A stretch of DNA of 35,025 nucleotides from Aeromonas cavernicola (GTDB taxonomy: Bacteria > Pseudomonadota > Gammaproteobacteria > Enterobacterales > Aeromonadaceae). This document shows, piece after piece, positions 25,111 through 32,737 of this stretch. A program made the position numbers and the translations under genes. The stretch spans positions 1-35,025 of the forward strand of contig NZ_PGGC01000039.1 in assembly GCF_002795305.1 (NCBI RefSeq), given 5' to 3'. Numbering within the stretch: position 1 is the stretch's first letter; each line of letters begins with the position of its first letter. A model generated the notes under the pieces. That model ran no database searches. It was given only the letters and a program-made list of their open reading frames with translations, and was not told where the DNA came from.

Positions 25111-26256
25111 ATGTACGCATTGACTAATTGCACCCTCTATACCGGTAGCTGTGTGTTGACCGGTTATGGCGTCGTGATCGACGGCGACCAGATTGTCGCC
25201 ATTGCTCACCTAGCGGAGTTGCCAGCGGGGATTGAGCACATTGATCTGCAAGGCGCTAACCTCAGTGCCGGTTTTATCGATGTACAGCTCAATGGTTGTG
25301 GCGGGGTGATGTTCAACACTGACATTACCGTTGACACCTTGGCTACCATGCAGGCCGCTAATCTAAAATCGGGCACCACCAGCTTTTTGCCGACCCTGAT
25401 CACCAGCCCAGATGCTGATATGAAGCAGGCGGTTGCGGTGACCCGTGAATACATGGCGGCTCATCCCAATGAGGTGTTAGGCGTTCACTTAGAGGGCCCT
25501 TATACCAACTTGGCTCGTAAAGGGATCCACCCTGCCGCGCAAATTCGCCAGCCTGCGGATGAGATGATTGATTTCTTTTGTGCTAACGCCGATGCCATCA
25601 CCAAAATTACCTTGGCGCCGGAGCGTAACGACCCAGCTCATATTCGCCGTTTGGTCGAAGCCGGTATTTTGGTATCGGCTGGCCACACTGCGGCGACTTA
25701 TGAGCAGGCGATGGCTGGGTTTGATGACGGTATCCGTTTTGCAACCCACCTTTATAACGCAATGACACCAACCCAAAACGGCCGTGAGCCGGGGGTAGTG
25801 GGGGCCATCTACGATCGCAATGATGTTTACGCAGGCATTATCGTTGATGGTCATCACGTGCACTGGGCCAATGTGCGGCTTGCTCATAAGGTGCTGGGTG
25901 AGCGTTTGGTGCTGGTTACCGATGCCACCGCGGCAGCTGGTGCGCCGGAAGGCTTTGAGAAATTTGATTTTTGTGGCACCACCGTGTTTGTACGCGATGG
26001 TCAGTGTATTGATGAGAATGGTACACTCGGCGGTTCTGCCCTCACCATGATGGAAGGGGTGGAAAATCTGGTCAAGCAGGTCGGATTACCGCTCGATGAA
26101 GCACTGAGAATGGCCAGCCTTTACCCCGCACGCGCCATTGGATGGGACTCACGTCTCGGTAGTATCCAGGTCGGTAAAATAGCCAACCTCACTGTCTTCG
26201 ATCAGGACTTCACGGTCCGTGGGACCGTGGTAAACGGACACTACACACAACAGTGA
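25111..26256 (+). CDS. nagA: N-acetylglucosamine-6-phosphate deacetylase
   Basis: A metal-dependent amidohydrolase removing acetate from GlcNAc-6-phosphate. Metal ligands and catalytic residues are visible: Glu128 ('VHLEGPY'), His192 ('[12 protein letters not shown]'), His213 ('[10 protein letters not shown]') and Asp271 ('VTDATAAAG'). '[12 protein letters not shown]' (55-65) replaces the HxH motif of other amidohydrolases, as usual in NagA. At 381 aa it is normal. AAGGAGAT precedes the ATG, 9 bases after the nagB stop. Confidence 0.96.
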   Translation: MYALTNCTLYTGSCVLTGYGVVIDGDQIVAIAHLAELPAGIEHIDLQGANLSAGFIDVQLNGCGGVMFNTDITVDTLATMQAANLKSGTTSFLPTLITSPDADMKQAVAVTREYMAAHPNEVLGVHLEGPYTNLARKGIHPAAQIRQPADEMIDFFCANADAITKITLAPERNDPAHIRRLVEAGILVSAGHTAATYEQAMAGFDDGIRFATHLYNAMTPTQNGREPGVVGAIYDRNDVYAGIIVDGHHVHWANVRLAHKVLGERLVLVTDATAAAGAPEGFEKFDFCGTTVFVRDGQCIDENGTLGGSALTMMEGVENLVKQVGLPLDEALRMASLYPARAIGWDSRLGSIQVGKIANLTVFDQDFTVRGTVVNGHYTQQ

Positions 26257-26260
26257 CATC

Positions 26261-27475
26261 ATGATTGGCGGACAAATAGCAAACGTAGATCTTATCAAGC
26301 AGGTCAATAGTGCGGCCGTGTATCGGCTTATCGACCTGCAGGGTCCCATCTCTCGGGTCAAGATTGCCGAGCTGAGTCACTTGGCCCCAGCCAGCGTGAC
26401 TAAAATCACTCGGCAGTTGATCGAGCATGGCCTGATCAAAGAGACCTCGCCGCAAGCCTCAACTGGTGGCCGGCGAGCTATCTCCTTGACCACTATCAAA
26501 CATCGCTTTCAATTTGTCTCTGCCAAGCTAGGACGTGGCTATTTGCATCTGAGCCTGTATGACTTGGATGGTAAAGAGCTCGACCAGCACATCACTCAAG
26601 TGACAGAGATCGATCAGCAGCCCGTGGTGGACATGTTATTGCGGGAAATTAGCCGCTTTATTGATGCCAACGTCGAGCATTGCCGTAAGTTGATCGGCAT
26701 CGCGTTAACCATGCCAGGGCTGATCAATCCCGAGTCTGGTACCGTGATCTATACCCCTAAATACCAGATCCGTAATTTGGCGTTGGCGAAGTTGTTACAT
26801 AACCACTTCAACCTACCTTGTTACCTTGGCAATGACATCCGCGCACAAGCGTTGGCGGAGCATTTTTTCGGCGAATCCCGTGATTGTATGGACTCTATTC
26901 TAGTGGGGGTACATCAAGGGACGGGCTCTGGCATTATTACCAAGGGGAAGGTCTTTCTCGGCCAAAATCGCAATGTGGGAGAGATTGGCCACATTCAAGT
27001 CGAGCCGCTGGGTAAACGCTGTCACTGTGGCAATTTTGGTTGCCTTGAGACTATCGCCTCTAATGAAGCGATAGTGGATAAGGTGAAAGAGCTTATCAGC
27101 CGTGGCCACTTAAGTGCGCTGCAAGAGAAGCACATTACCATTCAGGAAGTGTGTAAAGCTGCAGTCACTGGTGATGAGTTGGCCCGCAGTGTGATCGAAA
27201 ACGTAGGTGAACATTTGGGGCGTGCGGTGGCGATCATGGTTAACCTGTTTAATCCGCAGAAAATGCTGATTGCGGGTGAGATCACTGCTGCGGAGGAGGT
27301 CCTGTTTCCTGCGATTCGCCGCTGCGTTGAGCATCAATCGTTACCTAGCTTTCACCGTGGTTTGCCCATCGTCAAAGCGCGTTTTCAGAATCAGCCGACC
27401 ATTGGCGGGTTTGCGTTGATCAAGCGCGCATTGCTGGAGGGGGATCTGCTTCAAATCATCATGGAGCAGAGGTAG
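26261..27475 (+). CDS. nagC: NagC, ROK-family transcriptional repressor
   Basis: The repressor of the GlcNAc regulon, released by GlcNAc-6-phosphate. A winged helix (about 15-80, 'ISRVKIAELSHLAPASVTKITRQL') is followed by the ROK sugar-binding domain with 'GVHQGTGSGII' and the zinc motif His244 ('GEIGHI') and Cys254, Cys256, Cys261 ('CHCGNFGC'). Length 404 aa versus 406 in E. coli; the metal residues are three numbers lower throughout. It starts 4 bases after the nagA stop with a poor ribosome site, so it is likely translated by coupling. nagD does not follow. Confidence 0.95.
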   Translation: MIGGQIANVDLIKQVNSAAVYRLIDLQGPISRVKIAELSHLAPASVTKITRQLIEHGLIKETSPQASTGGRRAISLTTIKHRFQFVSAKLGRGYLHLSLYDLDGKELDQHITQVTEIDQQPVVDMLLREISRFIDANVEHCRKLIGIALTMPGLINPESGTVIYTPKYQIRNLALAKLLHNHFNLPCYLGNDIRAQALAEHFFGESRDCMDSILVGVHQGTGSGIITKGKVFLGQNRNVGEIGHIQVEPLGKRCHCGNFGCLETIASNEAIVDKVKELISRGHLSALQEKHITIQEVCKAAVTGDELARSVIENVGEHLGRAVAIMVNLFNPQKMLIAGEITAAEEVLFPAIRRCVEHQSLPSFHRGLPIVKARFQNQPTIGGFALIKRALLEGDLLQIIMEQR

Positions 27476-27495
27476 GTGTCAGCGTATTAGATGAT

Positions 27496-27522
27496 AACGG
27501 CAGCCGATGGCTGCCGTTTTTT
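27496..27522 (+). terminator. Terminator of nagBAC
   Basis: AACGGCAGCC (27496-27505), 3-base loop, GGCTGCCGTT (27509-27518), then TTTTA. It separates nagC from the convergent eptA-like gene. Confidence 0.92.
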
Positions 27523-27534
27523 ATGATGGCGAGT

Positions 27535-29151
27535 TCAGCTTGTTCGGCAGGGTTTAAAGAGATCTAACGAGCTGTCATACACGCTGGTTTGCACATTCAT
27601 GATCCCTAGCATCGAGTGGAATAAATTGTCGTGTGAGAAGCGCTGGTTATTGGCTTCTTGGGCAAGACAGCTCAGATCAAGCTGGCGGTCGGCTTGTAAC
27701 TGGGGTGAAAACCAAGTTAACAGCGGCACACGGGTCTGCTCATCAGGGGCGAATTTGTAGGGTGTTCCGTGCAGATAGAGGCCCATCGCCCCCAGTGACT
27801 CACCATGATCGGACAGATAGACCAAGCCAACGTTGTACTCTTTTTCTAATGTCTGCAGTTTGGCAATCAACTGCGCCAGCACCTTGTCGGTATAGCGAAT
27901 GGTATTGTCATAGGTGTTGACCAACTCTTGGTCACTGCAGTTTTCAATATCGCTACGTGGGCAATCTGGTGTGAAAGCGCGATCCGTCACGGGATAACGG
28001 CGAAAATAGGTAGGGCCGTGGCTGCCCATCAGGTGGAATGCCACCAGCTTATTGCCCTTCATTTGCCCAATTTGTTGGTCCAAGCCTTCTAGCAGGACTT
28101 CGTCATAACATGAGCTGTCTTGGCAAAAGGCGGGATATTGCGTTGGGTCGATGTCGATGGTTGGCACCCCGTTGCAGACCCCTTTACAGCCGCCATCATT
28201 CTCTTTCCACAGCACGGAGACGCCCGCATGTTGCAGCACATCTAGCAGCCCATCGCGTGCGTGGGCAAGCTTGTCATCATATTCACGGCGAGTCAGGTTG
28301 GAAAACATACATGGCACCGAGACGGCGGTGGCTGTGCCGCAAGAGCGAACATCTTTGAAAGAGACAAGACCTGGGATCTGGTGGGTGAACGCGTTTGTCG
28401 CTTTAGCGTAACCATTGAGCGAATAGTTTTGGCTACGTGCAGTTTCCCCGATGATTAAAAACATCAAGGTTGGTTTATCCCCTTTTGCCATGATTTTGGC
28501 ATCTGTACCCAATGATTGATGGGGGATTTTGGTCGCAAACAGCTCATCACGGGCATATTTGTAGAGGCCATGCACATAGTTGGCGGGCACTATCTCTTTG
28601 CTCAAGGTATGGTTATTTCGCCCCACCGAGGCAAAATCTTGGTAGTAAAGTGCTGCCACGCAGACCAGAAAGAGTAACGATGCGGTGAGAGAGCCCAACC
28701 GCAGGCCCAGCCCTGTATACCAATGAGCAGCATACTTAATGCGCAAGGTCAGTAACAGCAGCACAGGCAGTACGCCGGTGAGCAGAAACCAGATCATGAG
28801 ACTGCTGTTGAGATAGGAACCGGCTTCTCCGCTGTTTGTTTCTACGATGTTCTGCATCATGCCAGCATCAAAAATGATGCCGTATTTGAGCATGGCGTAG
28901 CTCACGATCGAGCTGCTCAAGATCAGTAAGGTAAAAAAAGGTTTAAGCAGATACCGAAAACTAAAGGGTAAGAGTACGGCATTGAGCGCCGCCATCAATA
29001 CCAGAGGAATCGAGATAATAAAGCCCAGTTTGACATGCTCCAGTTGGCTTAAGATCTCATAGAAATGCAAAAAAATAGGCCAGTTGAACACTAACGTAAA
29101 CAACAAGACCAACAGTAGATTAACCTTCATCACACTCAACGTGACGCCCAT
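27535..29151 (-). CDS. Phosphoethanolamine-lipid A transferase, EptA/MCR-3-like
   Basis: An inner-membrane enzyme that adds phosphoethanolamine to lipid A and so can lower polymyxin binding. From ATG 29149-29151 (GGAGG 7 bases upstream) it is 538 aa. Five N-terminal membrane helices are followed by the periplasmic alkaline-phosphatase-fold domain: metal ligand Glu236 in 'IIGETAR', nucleophile Thr275 in 'SCGTATAVSVPC', 'DHGESLG' and 'YLHGTPY'. Six or more catalytic-domain cysteines form the expected pairs. From memory, long stretches of the catalytic domain ('KENDGGCKGVC', 'CPRSDIENC', 'NTYDNTIRYTD') are shared with plasmid MCR-3, whose source is thought to be Aeromonas. There is no dgkA next to it and no mobile element, so it looks like a resident chromosomal gene. 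Confidence 0.92.
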   Translation of the reverse strand: MGVTLSVMKVNLLLVLLFTLVFNWPIFLHFYEILSQLEHVKLGFIISIPLVLMAALNAVLLPFSFRYLLKPFFTLLILSSSIVSYAMLKYGIIFDAGMMQNIVETNSGEAGSYLNSSLMIWFLLTGVLPVLLLLTLRIKYAAHWYTGLGLRLGSLTASLLFLVCVAALYYQDFASVGRNNHTLSKEIVPANYVHGLYKYARDELFATKIPHQSLGTDAKIMAKGDKPTLMFLIIGETARSQNYSLNGYAKATNAFTHQIPGLVSFKDVRSCGTATAVSVPCMFSNLTRREYDDKLAHARDGLLDVLQHAGVSVLWKENDGGCKGVCNGVPTIDIDPTQYPAFCQDSSCYDEVLLEGLDQQIGQMKGNKLVAFHLMGSHGPTYFRRYPVTDRAFTPDCPRSDIENCSDQELVNTYDNTIRYTDKVLAQLIAKLQTLEKEYNVGLVYLSDHGESLGAMGLYLHGTPYKFAPDEQTRVPLLTWFSPQLQADRQLDLSCLAQEANNQRFSHDNLFHSMLGIMNVQTSVYDSSLDLFKPCRTS

Positions 29152-29221
29152 TATGTGCCTCCATCCAATCAGGCTGATTTCCCTCATAGGGTCAGCTCAA
29201 CCGGTATTCATTCCAATCATG

Positions 29222-29259
29222 ACCCTAGGCTAGCGCCGCAAACTTAAGAAAAAGTTAAG
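29222..29259 (-). promoter_or_regulatory. PmrA/BasR-type box and possible promoter of the eptA-like gene
   Basis: On the minus strand CTTAAC-TTTTT-CTTAAG (29259-29243) is a direct repeat with a 5-base spacer, as in PmrA boxes (known form CTTAA(T/G)-N5-CTTAA(T/G)). A -10-like TAGGGT (29227-29222) places the second half-site over the -35. The ATG is about 90 bases downstream. Confidence 0.5.
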
Positions 29260-29372
29260 CAGTCAGCGTTTGCTGGTGTCAGGTGACGGTGTGGGCGAGT
29301 GAGATGGCTGATAGTCGATAGGTTATCTAAAGATAGGTGGCCAGGATCTGGCCAAACAAAGGTGCAAGGTGC

Positions 29373-29701
29373 CTCACCGATGGTGATAACAGAGCCCACT
29401 TGGCTAATGGACGATCCGCGTTTAATGATGTTGCTCTTCTGACGCCGTTTTTCCTTCCTTGCACCCTATTGTTACTTGATATCAATACCTTGGCCACTCA
29501 CCTAGTGAGGCAATGATGTAACAACATGGCCCATCAGCGCGTGGCGTGACAGGAACGGGGTGAAGAACAATGGTCGTTTTCCAGTCAGTATTTGTCCATC
29601 TGCTACCTTATCTCGCCTTGAGTTATCCCCAGAAGCTGGGGATAACTCATTGGACAAACCTGAATAATTGCCAAAATACTCACCCATGGTGATTATCAGA
29701 G
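29373..29701. repeat. Dispersed TCACC-N-AT-GGTGA palindromes
   Basis: CTCACCGATGGTGATAACAGAG (29373-29394) recurs with few changes as CTCACCCATGGTGAT followed by TATCAGAG (29679-29701). Each is a TCACC-n-AT-GGTGA palindrome. A third related one, CTCAC-cta-GTGAG, lies at 29497-29509. They sit in the gene-free 29260-29944 between the eptA-like promoter and the orphan terminator. Confidence 0.6.
29591..29658. other. Large two-part hairpin
   Basis: The inner perfect 14-bp stem (29619-29632 with 29636-29649, arms beginning TGAGTTATCCCCAG) has a 3-base loop. The outer stem TTTGTCCA (29591-29598) / TGGACAAA (29651-29658) encloses it with a one-sided 20-base bulge. It could be an RNA structure or a DNA cruciform. 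No T-run follows on either strand. Confidence 0.55.
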
Positions 29702-29854
29702 AGAGACAATACGATCCGATCTTCGACCTCCGCTAGGGTTATCCGTTACGTGGTGCCAGAGAGGATGGGGGTGAACTCACAATAAATGAAATCGTTTTCA
29801 AAAATAGAGTTAACTGTGATCTGCTTCAAAGCTTTTTACACTTGAACTCTCTAG

Positions 29855-29973
29855 GATTGGCTCCACGAGTCGGGAGCTGGTGTTCCTGATTTTCCCGCTG
29901 TAGGAGGTAACTGACTTAATCAGCTATTTCCTTCGTTACTTTCGACGGCCATCATAGATGGCCGTTTTTTTTT
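29855..29973 (+). ncRNA. Candidate small RNA ending at an orphan terminator
   Basis: A strong plus-strand terminator closes a region with no plus-strand gene back to the nagC terminator at 27.5 kb. The preceding 90 bases contain CGGGA/TCCCG and CTGA/TCAG pairings, an AGGAGG not followed by a start codon, and no usable frame. The 5' end is a guess; I see no convincing promoter. It does not resemble any small RNA I remember. Confidence 0.3.
29945..29973 (+). terminator. Strong terminator with no upstream gene
   Basis: ACGGCCATC (29945-29953), 3-base loop, GATGGCCGT (29957-29965) and eight further T (29966-29973). On the minus strand there is no T-run after the stem, so it acts on a plus-strand transcript. 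Confidence 0.9.
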
Positions 29974-30016
29974 GCCATGTAGCGCGTCAACGCGTCAAGT
30001 CAATGAGAGAGCCATG

Positions 30017-30814
30017 ATGAGGATAGGTATTTTAGGTGCGGGTTGGCTGGGGTTGCCGTTGGCTCGAACGCTGTTGGCGTCGGGTCAATCTGTCGAGGTG
30101 ACGGTGAGCTCGCTGCAGAAGGCAAGCGAACTACAAGCGCAAGGGATCACCGCCTATCCCTTGTTGATTTCAAGCACCATGACCGAACCTTGGCCGCTTA
30201 GCTGCGAGACGCTGGTGATTGCCATTCCCCCCAGTAAGACCGATGACTACCCTGCTGCCATCGCACAAGCTTGTCAATTAGCGAGAGAGGCGGGAGTGCG
30301 GCGAGTATTGTTTGTCAGTGCCACCTCGGTATGGGGCGCAGGCCAGCAAGAGGGGGAGCAACCCCAGCCACGTCATGCTCGCGGTGAACGAATGTTAGCC
30401 GCAGAGCAGGCGGTATTGGCCGCAGGTTTTGCGCAGGTGATAATAGTACGCCCCTCCGGGCTCTATGGGCCAGGTAGGCACCCTGGCCGCTTTCTAGCGG
30501 GTAAAACCTTAGATGGCGGAGCCCAAGCGGTCAACTTGGTGCACCTTGATGACATCGTGGCCGCTTGCGTGCTTCTGCTGGAGAAGGGGAAGCATGGCGA
30601 TTGTTACAATGTCAGTGCGCCGATACACCCGCGTCGAGAACAGTTTTACCCCTTTGCCGCTCGCCAGCAGGGACTAACAGCACCTATCTTTGTTGAACCA
30701 GCCGGGGCATTTTTACCCATTGATGGCCAGCTTATCTGCCAGCAGTTAGGGTTTGTCTATCGCTGGCCAGACCCGGCTCACTGGTTTGCCGACCAAGCGC
30801 TCAGTGGAGATTGA
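30017..30814 (+). CDS. YeeZ-like NAD-dependent epimerase/dehydratase family protein
   Basis: A 265-aa Rossmann-fold SDR-type protein resembling E. coli YeeZ. The nucleotide loop 'GAGWLG' is at 7-12. 'LFVSATSVWGAGQ' holds the strand usually carrying the catalytic Ser, 'RPSGLYGPGRHPGRFLAGKT' and 'NLVHLDDIVAACVLLLE' follow, and 'YNVSAPIHPRREQFYP' is near the C-terminus. The Tyr-x3-Lys pair of classical SDRs is not obvious. The substrate is unknown. Two ATG codons lie at 30014 and 30017; AGAGAG at 30005-30010 fits 30017 better. Confidence 0.85.
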   Translation: MRIGILGAGWLGLPLARTLLASGQSVEVTVSSLQKASELQAQGITAYPLLISSTMTEPWPLSCETLVIAIPPSKTDDYPAAIAQACQLAREAGVRRVLFVSATSVWGAGQQEGEQPQPRHARGERMLAAEQAVLAAGFAQVIIVRPSGLYGPGRHPGRFLAGKTLDGGAQAVNLVHLDDIVAACVLLLEKGKHGDCYNVSAPIHPRREQFYPFAARQQGLTAPIFVEPAGAFLPIDGQLICQQLGFVYRWPDPAHWFADQALSGD

Positions 30815-30874
30815 GGTTTGCCAAGGGGATAACACCCCCCTATCATGCGCCATTGATCAAAGAGAGGCAGTAAG

Positions 30875-31276
30875 ATGGTCAACACCACACGTCATCCCGA
30901 TGGGGAGTTGTTGCTAAGAACCTTGGCAATGCCAGCGGACACCAATCCTAATGGTGATATTTTTGGTGGCTGGATAATGGCCCAAATGGATATTGGTGGC
31001 GGCATTATGGCCAAAGAGTTGGCCAAGGGGCGCATTTGCACAGTATCTGTTGAGGGGATGACGTTTCATAGCCCAGTCAAGGTAGGGGATGTCGTTTGCT
31101 GCTATGGCCGCTGTCTGCGGATTGGCCGCAGCTCCATGCAGCTTAAATTAGAAGTGTGGGTCAAACCGGTATTGAGAGAAAATGAAGCGCAACGTTACTG
31201 CGTGACGGAGGGCGTGTTTACCTATGTTGCTATCGACGATCATGGTAAACCGCGTCCGGTGCCTACCACTGTTTAA
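30875..31276 (+). CDS. yciA: Acyl-CoA thioesterase YciA
   Basis: A 133-aa hotdog-fold thioesterase hydrolysing acyl-CoAs in the cytoplasm. The family signature 'NPNGDIFGGWIMAQMD' (24-39), with the catalytic Asp39, is intact, and 'GRICTVSVEGMTFHSPVKVGDVV' is typical of YciA. Length matches E. coli (132 aa). GAGAGG precedes the ATG. It lies 60 bases after the YeeZ-like gene on the same strand and may be co-transcribed. Confidence 0.93.
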   Translation: MVNTTRHPDGELLLRTLAMPADTNPNGDIFGGWIMAQMDIGGGIMAKELAKGRICTVSVEGMTFHSPVKVGDVVCCYGRCLRIGRSSMQLKLEVWVKPVLRENEAQRYCVTEGVFTYVAIDDHGKPRPVPTTV

Positions 31277-31401
31277 ATCGAGCGGATGAGTGTGGTTGAG
31301 CACGCCCGTATTGGCTGCTGCTCGCCAACGCCGCCGCTGAGCGAAGCCTTTATTGGTATGGATCACCGTACCCACGTACACAGACGGATGGTTGTTAGTC
31401 A

Positions 31402-32247
31402 ATGAAAAAGAGTTACCGCATGTTAGGGACGTCGCTCCTGACCGTTGGCTTGGTCGGCTGCTTTGAGGTGCCAGATCAGAATCATCTGGTGACAGCTCAA
31501 GGCATTATCCCGAGCTTAGATTGCCTGCGCCCTCCGTTGGTGGCATTGGCCACCACGGCCTTGCCTCGGGAATTTGGGGTGACGGTGTGGAATCTCTACA
31601 AGGGGCAACGTAAAAACTGGCGTGAGGGGATGGATCAGTTTGCTAAGCAGCAGGATCTGGTGCTGCTACAAGAGTCGGCCACCCGTCCCGAGATGCTCGA
31701 CTGGTTACGTGCCGGTGATTTTCAGTGGCAACAGCTGCAAGCCTTCACTCAGGGGGGGGTCTCGTTCGGGGTGATGACGGCCGCCAAAACCCCGCAAGCG
31801 TTTGTGTGCGGCGTCCGCTCTCCCGAGCCTTTGCTACGCATTCCCAAATCTGGGCTGGTAAGCCTCTATCCACTGCAGGGCGACCCTGATGGCGTGCTGG
31901 TGATTAACCTCCATGCGGTCAACTTTGAGCTGGGGATGGCGACCTTTCGTGAACAGCTCAACGATCTCACCCTCTTGGTTCGTCGGCATCAGGGGCCGGT
32001 GATCTTAGCGGGGGATTTCAACACCTGGAGTGACAAACGGGTGCTCTGGTTAGGCAAATTAGTGGCTGAGCTCGGGTTGCAAGAGGCGCTACCTCATCCC
32101 GACTTGCGTCGGACCGCGTTTGGCCGTCCGCTCGATCACCTCTATTACCGCAATTTAGATCTGCTTGAGGTCAGTTCACCCATGACCAAGGCGTCAGACC
32201 ATAACCCCATCATGGCTCGGTTTGCGGCTCAGTCGCTGACCCCTTAG
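31402..32247 (+). CDS. Endonuclease/exonuclease/phosphatase-fold lipoprotein (YafD-like)
   Basis: A 281-aa protein with an EEP (DNase I-like) fold. Active-site motifs are complete: 'WNLYKG' (63-68), 'LLQES' (Glu91), 'NLHAVN' (His171, Asn174), 'GDFNTWS' (204-210), 'DHLYY' (245-249) and 'SDHNP' (265-269). The N-terminus has a signal peptide with lipobox 'LVGC' (Cys20), predicting membrane anchoring, which differs from E. coli YafD. The substrate (nucleic acid, phosphoinositide-like or other phosphodiester) is unknown. No strong ribosome site is seen before the ATG. The gap 31277-31401 before it has nothing notable. Confidence 0.85.
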   Translation: MKKSYRMLGTSLLTVGLVGCFEVPDQNHLVTAQGIIPSLDCLRPPLVALATTALPREFGVTVWNLYKGQRKNWREGMDQFAKQQDLVLLQESATRPEMLDWLRAGDFQWQQLQAFTQGGVSFGVMTAAKTPQAFVCGVRSPEPLLRIPKSGLVSLYPLQGDPDGVLVINLHAVNFELGMATFREQLNDLTLLVRRHQGPVILAGDFNTWSDKRVLWLGKLVAELGLQEALPHPDLRRTAFGRPLDHLYYRNLDLLEVSSPMTKASDHNPIMARFAAQSLTP

Positions 32248-32258
32248 GGTGACCCGCA

Positions 32259-32302
32259 ATAATAAAGAGACCGATGCTGTTTGGCATCGGTCTCTTTATT
32301 AT
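32259..32302. terminator. Bidirectional terminator
   Basis: A perfect 19-bp stem, ATAATAAAGAGACCGATGC (32259-32277) with its complement at 32284-32302 and a 6-base loop. Its AT-rich base can serve both the plus-strand lipoprotein gene and grxA on minus. Confidence 0.85.
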
Positions 32303-32306
32303 GTCT

Positions 32307-32334
32307 GCCGTGCGCCGTGCGCCGTGCGCCGTGC
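32307..32334. repeat. Tandem heptamer repeat (GCCGTGC)x4
   Basis: Four perfect direct copies of GCCGTGC lie between the terminator and the grxA stop codon at 32347. It is outside any gene I accept. Confidence 0.9.
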
Positions 32335-32346
32335 AGTTTAGCGGTT

Positions 32347-32604
32347 TTATTGGCCTAGATTCGCTTTGGCGTAAGCCTCGAAATCGGTACAACCACCGAT
32401 GTGCTGATCATCAAGAAATATCTGTGGCACGGTGGTGACCGGCTTACCGGCGCGCTTGGCAAGATCCTCTTTACTCAGGCCTGCGACCTGAATATCGGTA
32501 TAGGTGAATTGAAAATCATCGCGCTGCTCGCTCAACTGCTCAGCAAGCTGCTTGGCACGGACACAATAAGGGCAACCTGGGCGACCAAAAATTTCTAACA
32601 ACAT
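32347..32604 (-). CDS. grxA: Glutaredoxin 1 (GrxA)
   Basis: An 85-aa dithiol glutaredoxin, reducing protein disulfides with glutathione. The redox motif CPYC is at 11-14, 'TVPQIF' (58-63) carries the cis-Pro, and 'GG' at 70-71 closes the glutathione site. Length and 'FGRPGCPYCVRAKQLAEQL' match E. coli GrxA (85 aa) better than GrxC. GGAG lies 7 bases before the ATG at 32602-32604. It is a single gene. Confidence 0.94.
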   Translation of the reverse strand: MLLEIFGRPGCPYCVRAKQLAEQLSEQRDDFQFTYTDIQVAGLSKEDLAKRAGKPVTTVPQIFLDDQHIGGCTDFEAYAKANLGQ

Positions 32605-32737
32605 CTCTTTTCTCCATTATGTCATGGCCATGACGGCCAATAAGTGAGCTGACTCCTGCAGAGCATCGCGCCGCGAGGGGATGGCTCAACGTACCAATTA
32701 TCTGCCCCGCATCCTCATTAAATCTGCTGCGAGGCAG

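Noticed and set aside
29502..29687. A 61-codon minus-strand frame in the intergenic region
   Set aside because: It crosses the large hairpin, has no ribosome site and resembles nothing.
32307..32334. Short tandem repeat as a possible CRISPR array
   Set aside because: The copies are directly adjacent without spacers and only 7 bases long.
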